NCBI GenBank assembly: GCA_964630615.1
Contig: CAZVVG010000017.1
Location: 1-14,255, forward strand
Direction: 5' to 3'
Length of the DNA: 14,255 bases
DNA from: CAZVVG01 sp964630615
GTDB lineage: Bacteria; Patescibacteriota; Minisyncoccia; Moranbacterales; UBA2206
Within the stretch, counting starts at the first letter, position 1; each line of letters begins with the position of its first letter. A program made the position numbers and the translations under genes. The notes under the pieces were generated by a model that had not been told where the DNA came from, ran no database searches, and saw nothing but the letters and a program-made list of their open reading frames with translations. Below are positions 1 through 5,238 of this stretch, piece after piece.

Positions 1-198
1 AGCCTTGATTTTAGGCTGCAGTTCGGTCATTTTTTTCTGAGATTCAATTTGTTTTCGGCTTAAGGGAATAAGCAAAAGCTTGGTTATTATTGTTACCACA
101 ATAATGGCTACACCAAAATCTTTAAAAGGAATTAGGTTGTAAACAAGAACCAGTAAATTGTATATTGGCTCGTAAACGAAATAGTCAAAAATTACCAT
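1..198 (-). CDS. yidC: YidC/Oxa1-type membrane protein insertase, N-terminal part (cut by window edge)
   Basis: I translated this by hand from the minus strand. The frame stays open for 66 codons from an ATG at 198 to the left edge, so the C-terminal part lies outside the window. The start reads MVIFDYFVYEPIYNLLVLVY, followed by a hydrophobic stretch and then IPLSRKQIESQKKM and ELQPKIKA. This is the first conserved core helix of YidC/Oxa1, followed by the cytoplasmic segment rich in K and Q. YidC inserts and folds inner-membrane proteins with or without SecYEG. The protein begins almost directly at the core helix, so it lacks the large periplasmic P1 domain of proteobacterial YidC. It lies 9 nt downstream of rnpA in the usual rpmH-rnpA-yidC order, but without the small yidD gene often found between the two. 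No Shine-Dalgarno is visible. Identity is firm; the full length cannot be seen. Confidence 0.9.
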   Translation of the reverse strand, partial: MVIFDYFVYEPIYNLLVLVYNLIPFKDFGVAIIVVTIITKLLLIPLSRKQIESQKKMTELQPKIKA

Positions 199-207
199 TG
201 AACTTTT

Positions 208-552
208 TTATTTAATTAAATCGGAAATTTGGAGGGATTTTTCCATTGCCCTTCCCCAGTTTTTCTTAATTTTTTCTTTACTTTGGTTCTTTTTCGCAAT
301 AATCACAATATCTAAGCCCTCTTTTAATTGGCCAAGGTTTAACCGAACAGTCCCTTTTAAAGCCCTTTTTAGCCGGTTTCTTTCCACCGCCTTAAGAGAA
401 AATCCTTTTCCCACAATTATCCCTATTCTTGTTTCTTTTAAACCGTTCTTTAAAATTTTTAAAAGAAGTGGTCCGTAAGCGAAAGACCTTCCTAATTTCT
501 GAACCCTTAGGAGGTCTTGCTTTTTAAATAAGCGATTTTTAAACGGAAGCAT
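208..552 (-). CDS. rnpA: Ribonuclease P protein component
   Basis: This is the small basic protein subunit (114 aa, the usual family length) that binds RNase P RNA and helps it remove tRNA 5' leaders in the cytoplasm. The diagnostic RNR motif is clear: AVERNRLKRALK at about residues 55-66, preceded by RIGIIVGKGF (about 42-51). The N-terminal part MLPFKNRLFKKQDL matches the family start, which supports the ATG at 552. The gene sits 24 nt downstream of rpmH and 9 nt upstream of yidC on the same strand, so a shared transcript is likely. No convincing Shine-Dalgarno precedes the start. Nothing is odd apart from the missing yidD downstream. Confidence 0.95.
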   Translation of the reverse strand: MLPFKNRLFKKQDLLRVQKLGRSFAYGPLLLKILKNGLKETRIGIIVGKGFSLKAVERNRLKRALKGTVRLNLGQLKEGLDIVIIAKKNQSKEKIKKNWGRAMEKSLQISDLIK

Positions 553-576
553 TTAGTAAAAATTAAGTTTCAAAAA

Positions 577-714
577 TTAAGCCTTGGTTAATTTTTTTCT
601 TCCTTTTCTTCTTCTTTTTTGAAGAATCCTTCTCCCATTCTTAGTTCGGCTTCTCTTTCTAAATCCGTGCCTTCTCTTTCTTCTGAGACTTTTTGGTTTA
701 TAGGTTTGACTCAT
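577..714 (-). CDS. rpmH: 50S ribosomal protein L34 (bL34)
   Basis: Hand translation of the minus strand from the ATG at 714 to a TAA at 577-579 gives 45 aa, close to the usual 44-47. It starts MSQTYKPKSLRRKRRHGFRK and continues RSRTKNGRRILQKRRRKGRK, then KLTKA. The highly basic composition, the HGFRKR segment and the GRRILQKRRRKGRKKL tail are diagnostic of bL34, a small protein of the large ribosomal subunit. It is the first gene of the rpmH-rnpA-yidC run, 24 nt ahead of rnpA, and diverges from dnaA as in many bacteria. A plus-strand reading frame over the same bases is its antisense shadow. Confidence 0.95.
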   Translation of the reverse strand: MSQTYKPKSLRRKRRHGFRKRSRTKNGRRILQKRRRKGRKKLTKA

Positions 715-781
715 AAATTATTGATTTTACCAAAATTCTTATTATTTAGCTATCTCCAAGCTTATCAATTAACAAAGACTA

Positions 782-792
782 AGTCAATTATA
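782..792 (-). promoter_or_regulatory. Possible promoter elements for rpmH-rnpA-yidC
   Basis: On the minus strand a perfect TATAAT hexamer lies at 792-787, about 73 nt upstream of the rpmH start. No good -35 lies 16-18 nt further upstream. The overlapping TTGACT (787-782) could instead be a -35 element, but the best -10 downstream of it is poor (TAAGCT at 764-759, spacer 17). In AT-rich DNA such hexamers arise by chance, so only the general location is supported. Confidence 0.3.
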
Positions 793-834
793 AAAAGCTT
801 AAAAATTTTTTTATTTCCGGAGTAAATTATTTTT

Positions 835-853
835 TTAATAAACAATTTATTAA
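835..853. repeat. Perfect 8-bp AT-rich inverted repeat upstream of dnaA
   Basis: TTAATAAA (835-842), spacer CAA, TTTATTAA (846-853). The two arms are exact reverse complements. It lies in the AT-rich spacer between the divergent rpmH and dnaA genes, just before the DnaA-box-like site. It could be a protein-binding operator or part of an unwinding region. With A/T-only arms, chance is a real alternative. Confidence 0.45.
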
Positions 854-858
854 CATCT

Positions 859-867
859 TTATCCCCA
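859..867 (+). promoter_or_regulatory. DnaA-box-like 9-mer upstream of dnaA
   Basis: TTATCCCCA matches the DnaA box consensus TTATCCACA at 8 of 9 positions. It lies 8 bp upstream of the proposed -35 element of dnaA, a position suited to autoregulation of dnaA by its own product. It may also belong to a bipartite origin together with the sites after dnaA. The call is by sequence match only. Confidence 0.45.
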
Positions 868-874
868 ATTACCC

Positions 875-904
875 TAGACTCTTTTTCAATTTCTGTGTTA
901 TACT
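875..904 (+). promoter_or_regulatory. Probable sigma70-type promoter of dnaA
   Basis: TAGACT (875-880) and TATACT (899-904) are separated by 18 bp. They match the -35 and -10 consensus at 4 of 6 and 5 of 6 positions. The -10 is about 35 nt upstream of the dnaA ATG at 939, giving a short leader of roughly 28 nt. The leader holds no strong Shine-Dalgarno; the purine run AAAGAG near 916 is too far from the start. Confidence 0.55.
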
Positions 905-938
905 TTTTAAACCACTAAAGAGCGCAAATAAAACTTTT

Positions 939-2315
939 ATGACCAATGAGGAAATCTGGCAAGCCGTTTTAGGAGAAATAGAGCTCTCTATTTCTAAGGC
1001 TAATTTTATCACTTGGTTTAAGAATACCTCTATTCTTTCCAATAAAGATGGGCGGGTTTCCATTGGGGTTCCCAATGGTTTTGCTAAAGAATGGTTGGAA
1101 AATAAATATAAACTTTATATCCTGAGGGCTTTAAGAAATATCCAGGGAAATGTTAAGGAGGTTTCTTGCTCTATTGTCACCAACCATCAAAACCCCTTTA
1201 GAGAAAACAAGTTGGACGCTATTTTGCCCCCCAAAAAAGCCGGCCTTTCTTCGGAAAAAATTGCCACGAAAATCGGTCTAAACCAAACCAACAATCTAAA
1301 CCCAAAATATACTTTTGAAAATTTTGTGGTTGGCGGCAGTAACGAATTAGCGCGAGCCGCTTGCTTTGTTGTTTCTCAAAACCTAGGCAAGATTTATAAT
1401 CCTTTATTTATTTATGGCGGGGTGGGTCTGGGGAAAACCCACCTCCTTGCATCTATTGGCAATGTGGTTTTAAAAAAAGATCCTCAATACCGGATTAAAT
1501 ATCTCTCTTCTGAAAGATTCACTAGCGAGCTAATTGAGGCCATAAAAAACCAAAAAGTATCTGAGTTTAAGGAGTCCTATCAAAATATAGACCTTCTGAT
1601 AATTGATGATATTCAATTCCTTTCTGGCAAAGAAAAAACTCAGGAAGAGTTTTTTCACGTTTTTAATTTTCTCTATCAGCTTAATAAGCAGATTGTTTTA
1701 AGTAGCGACTGCCCACCTAAAGCTATTCCCACCCTAGAAGAAAGACTGCGCTCTCGCTTTGAGGGAGGAATGATTGCTGATATTGGGCAAGCTGACTTTG
1801 AAACCAGAATGGCTATTTTGCGGAAAAAGGCTTTAAATAAAGGCTTAGAAATTGAAAACGAAGCCCTGGAGTTTATTGCCACTAATATCACCCGCAATAT
1901 CCGAGAGCTTGAGGGAGCCCTTAATCGAATTGCAGCCTCAGCTCAATTAACACAAGAGGAGATAAATTTGGAACTAACCAAGCGCCTTCTTTCCGAGCTT
2001 GTTTCCAGCGGGAAAAGAAAGGGCATTACCCATAAACACATTATAAAGGTGGTGGCTGATTTTTATGACATTCATCCCAACGATCTTTTAATTAAAGTGA
2101 GGAAAAAAGAAATCGTGCGACCCAGGCAGATTATTATGTACCTTATGCGCAGTGAATTGAATTACTCTTATCCGGGAATTGGAGAAAAGCTGGGGGGACG
2201 AGACCACACAACCGCCATTCACGCCTTTGAAAAAATAAAAAAAGAATTAGAGCTTAATGAAAAATTAGTTGAAGATATAAACCACCTTAAAAAACAATTG
2301 TATTCTTTAGGTTAA
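939..2315 (+). CDS. dnaA: Chromosomal replication initiator DnaA
   Basis: DnaA is the AAA+ ATPase that binds DnaA boxes at oriC, melts the origin and helps load the replicative helicase. At 458 aa it has typical length. Domain I covers about residues 1-80 (EEIWQAVLGEI at the start), with a short linker to about 120. Domain III carries Walker A (GGVGLGKTHLL, 160-170), Walker B (LLIIDDIQFLSG, 219-230) and the arginine-finger segment EERLRSRFEGG (268-277). Domain IV has the VRPRQIIMYLMR helix and the DNA-binding signature GGRDHTTAIHAFEKI (419-433). The ATG at 939 gives the standard domain I start. It diverges from rpmH and is followed by the AT-rich candidate origin and dnaN. A DnaA-box-like site upstream suggests autoregulation. 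Confidence 0.98.
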   Translation: MTNEEIWQAVLGEIELSISKANFITWFKNTSILSNKDGRVSIGVPNGFAKEWLENKYKLYILRALRNIQGNVKEVSCSIVTNHQNPFRENKLDAILPPKKAGLSSEKIATKIGLNQTNNLNPKYTFENFVVGGSNELARAACFVVSQNLGKIYNPLFIYGGVGLGKTHLLASIGNVVLKKDPQYRIKYLSSERFTSELIEAIKNQKVSEFKESYQNIDLLIIDDIQFLSGKEKTQEEFFHVFNFLYQLNKQIVLSSDCPPKAIPTLEERLRSRFEGGMIADIGQADFETRMAILRKKALNKGLEIENEALEFIATNITRNIRELEGALNRIAASAQLTQEEINLELTKRLLSELVSSGKRKGITHKHIIKVVADFYDIHPNDLLIKVRKKEIVRPRQIIMYLMRSELNYSYPGIGEKLGGRDHTTAIHAFEKIKKELELNEKLVEDINHLKKQLYSLG

Positions 2316-2564
2316 TAAAGTGTTAATAAGCCCTGTTTTTTATCCGCTAAAAACCGTGAGTAGGTTGCTTAAATATCTTTGAAAATTGTTGATTAAATTT
2401 CCTTCTTTAAAATTTGTCTCGAAATTACCCACTTTCAACCCAGGTTTTTCCACAAAACACAAAACCAAAAAGCCCTAAAAAGACAAAAAATAATAACTAA
2501 GCACAAATCTTCAGAGACTAATAATAATAAGAAATAAAATAAATACTTTTATATAAATATATTT
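2316..2564 (+). other. Candidate oriC in the dnaA-dnaN spacer
   Basis: This 249-bp non-coding, strongly AT-rich spacer contains TTTTCCACA at 2446-2454, which fits the relaxed DnaA box TTWTNCACA fully. Two weaker 7-of-9 matches are present: TTATCCGCT (2340-2348) and TTACCCACT (2425-2433). GTTAATAA occurs twice (2311-2318 and 2322-2329). Further right, TAA is repeated four times in a row (2519-2530), resembling a DnaA-trio. From there to the dnaN start the sequence is almost only A and T, suitable for unwinding. Position between dnaA and dnaN is a common oriC location. The AT-rich tail must also hold any dnaN promoter. Boxes are few and degenerate, so this remains a candidate. Confidence 0.55.
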
Positions 2565-3731
2565 ATGAAACTCATTTGTACCCAAGAAAAATTTAAAAAA
2601 GCCATTCTTAATTTAGAAAGAGTGGTTTCCAAGCAAAACACCCTGCCTATTCTAAACAATATCCTTTTTGAGGCAGAAAGAGGTGGGTTAAAATTATCTG
2701 CCACAAACCTGGAAATTGGGATGGTTATAAAAATTGGAGCTAAAATAGAAAAAGAGGGGAAAATAACCATTCCAGCAAGATTAATTGGCAATTTTATCTC
2801 CAACTTGTCTATTACTGAAGGGGAGAATATTTTTTTAGAGGGGGGGGAGCAGGGATTAAAAATAAAAAGCCGAGACTCTAAAACAATTATCCGAGGGTTG
2901 TCGGCGGATGATTTTCCTTTAATTCCGCAAAAAAAATCCGATTTTTTACTGGGCTTTCCCAGTTTTGAATTAAAAAAGTCAATTTCAAAAATTTTGACTT
3001 GTGTGGGGCTTAATGAGACAAGACAAGAATTAACCGGGGTAAATATTATTTTTAAGGAAAAGGAGGTTTGTTTCGCTGCGACAGATAGTTTTCGTTTAGC
3101 GGAAAGCGTTTTGAATATAGAAAACAGCAAAATCAATCCCAAACTTTACGCTTTATTTATAAAAAACAAAGAAAGTGTGATTGTTCCCTCGGCTACTTTT
3201 TCAGAATTGGCTCGGGTAATTCAGAATGAAAATGAAGTAGGAGTTGTTAATGTAGCCATAGAAAACGGTCAAATATTTTTTGATTTAAATGGTTTGAAAA
3301 TTGTCTCCCGGCTGATTAATGGGAAATATCCTGAATATCAACACATTATCCCCAAGGATTTTAAAACTAAAATTAAAGGAGATAAAGAAAAAATCCAAAG
3401 CATGATAAAAATGGCTAGTGTTTTTTCCCCAGGTAGAACGGGCGAGGTTAGTTTAAAAATCAACGCTCACGAAAAAAAGATCGTTTTTGAGTCTAGAAGC
3501 GCAGAAGCCGGAGAAAACTCCTCAGAGCTTAAATTAGAAGTTGAAGGATCCTCTCAGGAGATTATTTTTAACTCCAAGTATTTATTGGACGGAATCAACA
3601 CTTTGGGCACCTCCCAGGTTGCCTTATTAGCTAATAGTGGAACAACTCCGGTTGCTTTAAAAGAAATAGGCAGCGAAAAAGGAAATATTTTAGGAAATTA
3701 TGTCTATATCGTCATGCCGATTAAAAACTAA
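2565..3731 (+). CDS. dnaN: DNA polymerase III beta subunit (sliding clamp)
   Basis: The clamp forms a ring dimer around DNA and tethers polymerase III and other replication and repair enzymes. Length is 388 aa, slightly above the 366 aa of E. coli. The N-terminal domain shows the family pattern: a first helix ending LERVVSKQNTLPILNNILFE, then LSATNLEIGM, and later the pattern IRGLSADDFPLIP (about residues 109-121). Domain 2 has CFAATDSFRLAES and domain 3 INGKYPEYQHIIP. The end NYVYIVMPIKN matches the C-terminal VMPMR-type tail that lines the partner-binding pocket. No Shine-Dalgarno precedes the start; the upstream bases are only A/T. Its last 32 nt overlap the next gene, implying coupling. 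recF, often next, is absent. Confidence 0.97.
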   Translation: MKLICTQEKFKKAILNLERVVSKQNTLPILNNILFEAERGGLKLSATNLEIGMVIKIGAKIEKEGKITIPARLIGNFISNLSITEGENIFLEGGEQGLKIKSRDSKTIIRGLSADDFPLIPQKKSDFLLGFPSFELKKSISKILTCVGLNETRQELTGVNIIFKEKEVCFAATDSFRLAESVLNIENSKINPKLYALFIKNKESVIVPSATFSELARVIQNENEVGVVNVAIENGQIFFDLNGLKIVSRLINGKYPEYQHIIPKDFKTKIKGDKEKIQSMIKMASVFSPGRTGEVSLKINAHEKKIVFESRSAEAGENSSELKLEVEGSSQEIIFNSKYLLDGINTLGTSQVALLANSGTTPVALKEIGSEKGNILGNYVYIVMPIKN

Positions 3732-3999
3732 AAAAACCTTTAAAAAAAAGGTTTTATGGATCATAGCAAAAATTCCCAGAGGAAAAACTCTTTCTTATAA
3801 AGAAGTGGCAAACAAAGCGGGGAACCCTGGAGCCTGGAGGGCGGTGGGAAGCATCCTTAATAAAAATATTAATCCCAAAATTCCCTGTCATCGGGTAATT
3901 TGTGCGGATGGAAATTTGGGTGGATATAATCGGGGAAAGAGGGAGAAAAAAAGAATTTTAGAAAAGGAAGGTTTCTTAAAAGTAAACAAAAAACAATGA
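3700..3999 (+). CDS. MGMT-family single-domain protein (O6-alkylguanine-DNA alkyltransferase-like)
   Basis: At 99 aa this contains only the helix-turn-helix DNA-binding/active-site domain of O6-methylguanine-DNA methyltransferases; the N-terminal domain of Ada/Ogt is absent. Visible motifs are IPRGKTLSYKEVANKAG (about 24-40), AWRAVGSILNKN with the nucleotide-flipping arginine (about 45-56), and the acceptor motif IPCHRVICADGNLGGYNRGK (about 61-80). The cysteine of PCHR is kept, whereas alkyltransferase-like (ATL) proteins usually replace it, often with tryptophan. Direct repair of alkylated guanine is therefore possible, although flagging lesions for other pathways is an alternative. The ATG at 3700 lies inside the end of dnaN and is preceded by AGGA (3692-3695), which supports this start. 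Its stop overlaps the trxB start (ATGA). Confidence 0.88.
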   Translation: MSISSCRLKTKKTFKKKVLWIIAKIPRGKTLSYKEVANKAGNPGAWRAVGSILNKNINPKIPCHRVICADGNLGGYNRGKREKKRILEKEGFLKVNKKQ

Positions 4000-4925
4000 A
4001 AAAAGACGGACTAAAAAAACTAATAATAATCGGAGCTGGGCCCGCAGGCCTGTCTGCCTCCGTTTATGCTTCTCGTTATGGAATTCCTCACACGTTAGTG
4101 GGCGGTTTTATGGGAGGTTTAATCGCCGAGAGTCACCAGGTGGATAATTATTTGGGCCTGGAAGGCTTAAGTGGCTTTGAGCTTTCTCAAAAAATGGTAG
4201 CGCATGCCAAAAAATACGCTCCAGAGATAATCATGAGTCAAGTATTGGGAATTAAAAAGGAAAAAAACCTTTTCCAGGTTAGTCTGGAGGGAGAAAAGGA
4301 GCTTTTGACAAAAACCCTCATTTTAGCTCCAGGAACTAAGCGCAGAAAGTTAAATGTTTCAGGGGAAAATAATTTTCAAGCTAAAGGAGTTTCCTATTGC
4401 GCGACTTGCGATGGGTTTTTTTACAAGGGGAAAACGGTGGCTGTGATTGGAGGTGGCGACAGTGCCGTCGGGGCGGCCGTTCATCTGGCGCAAATTGCTA
4501 AAAAAGTTTATTTAATTTGTCGGGACAAAAAGCTTTCCGCGGAGGATTATTGGAAAAACCTTCTGCAAAAAAGCCAAAAAATAGAAGTTCTTTACGAAAC
4601 TAAGGTTTTGGAATTTTTGGGGAAGGAAAAATTAGAAAAAATCAAGATAGACAAAGACTCTAGGGGTCAAAAGGAAGTTTTTATAGATGGAGTTTTTGTG
4701 GAAATTGGCGCCGAGCCCAATTGGGACTTTGCCAAGGACTTGAATCTTGAAGCTGATTCAGGAGGGTATCTGGTCGTGGGTGATGATGCTTCAACGAGCC
4801 AGGACGGTGTTTGGGCGGCCGGGGACATTACCACCGGCTCCAACAAGTTCCGCCAGGTTATTACCGCCGCTTCCGAAGGAGCGATTGCGGCGAAAAGCGT
4901 TTTTGAGTATTTAAAGAAGGAATGA
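3996..4925 (+). CDS. trxB: Thioredoxin reductase (TrxB-like)
   Basis: This low-molecular-weight flavoprotein (309 aa) passes electrons through FAD and a redox-active disulfide to thioredoxin in the cytoplasm. It shows the FAD-binding GAGPAG (13-18), the active site CATC (C135 and C138), the second Rossmann motif GGGDSA (152-157), and the C-terminal FAD motif GVWAAGDITT followed by FRQVITAASEGAIAA. The NADPH signature HRRxxxR is not intact: the aligned segment is ICRDKKL (174-180), keeping only the third-position arginine. The electron donor may therefore not be NADPH; a diverged NADH- or other-donor reductase is possible. ATGA overlap with the preceding gene and a 1-nt gap to the next indicate translational coupling. 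No thioredoxin gene is in the window. Confidence 0.9.
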   Translation: MKKDGLKKLIIIGAGPAGLSASVYASRYGIPHTLVGGFMGGLIAESHQVDNYLGLEGLSGFELSQKMVAHAKKYAPEIIMSQVLGIKKEKNLFQVSLEGEKELLTKTLILAPGTKRRKLNVSGENNFQAKGVSYCATCDGFFYKGKTVAVIGGGDSAVGAAVHLAQIAKKVYLICRDKKLSAEDYWKNLLQKSQKIEVLYETKVLEFLGKEKLEKIKIDKDSRGQKEVFIDGVFVEIGAEPNWDFAKDLNLEADSGGYLVVGDDASTSQDGVWAAGDITTGSNKFRQVITAASEGAIAAKSVFEYLKKE

Positions 4926-4926
4926 A

Positions 4927-5211
4927 ATGAAAAAAATCAGCTCTTTGTTGCGGAAAAAAAAATTTTCTCAAAAAAAAACGGTTTTGGATGAAAAAACCGC
5001 TTTTTATGTTTTTCGGGAGGTAATTAAAGAAGAATTTGGCAACCAGGGAGCCGCCAAATTGATTCCAGACTACTTTTCCCAGGGAGTTATTTTTGTAAAA
5101 TTTCAAAGCTCAGCCTGGGGTTCGGAGCTTTGGCTCATGCGCCAGGAAATCGTGAAAAAAATCAATCAGAAGCTAGGTGGAGATTTTCTGGAAGGGATTA
5201 AGCTAAAATAA
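4927..5211 (+). CDS. DciA-like protein (DUF721 family)
   Basis: The 94-aa protein has a basic N-terminus (MKKISSLLRKKKFSQKK) and the DUF721 pattern: the VFREVIKEEFG helix, a short strand GVIFVKFQSSAWGSEL (about 58-73), then a helix ending VKKINQKLGGDFLEGIKLK. In characterised bacteria DciA associates with the replicative helicase DnaB and promotes its recruitment where DnaC/DnaI-type loaders are absent. Its placement behind dnaA and dnaN suits that role; the assignment here is by family pattern. It is one of the few genes with a clear Shine-Dalgarno, AAGGA just upstream, inside the end of trxB. It closes the plus-strand run and meets the penicillin-binding protein gene tail to tail after 27 bp. 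Only a weak AT hairpin marks the junction. Confidence 0.78.
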   Translation: MKKISSLLRKKKFSQKKTVLDEKTAFYVFREVIKEEFGNQGAAKLIPDYFSQGVIFVKFQSSAWGSELWLMRQEIVKKINQKLGGDFLEGIKLK

Positions 5212-5238
5212 TTTTTAGATTTAGAAAGCAGTTCACTT

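Noticed and set aside
619..825. Plus-strand 68-codon open frame between rnpA and dnaA
   Set aside because: It overlaps rpmH on the opposite strand, which has an unmistakable bL34 sequence; the Ser/Leu/Pro-rich translation is an antisense shadow.
2549..3142. 197-codon minus-strand frame
   Set aside because: It lies almost wholly over dnaN, whose clamp motifs are clear; the translation has the Ser/Ile/Phe-rich look of an antisense frame and no recognisable motif.
5203..5218. Hairpin CTAAAA-TAAT-TTTTAG between the convergent dciA-like and PBP genes as a terminator
   Set aside because: Only six mostly A-T pairs and no clear U-tract; too weak to call.
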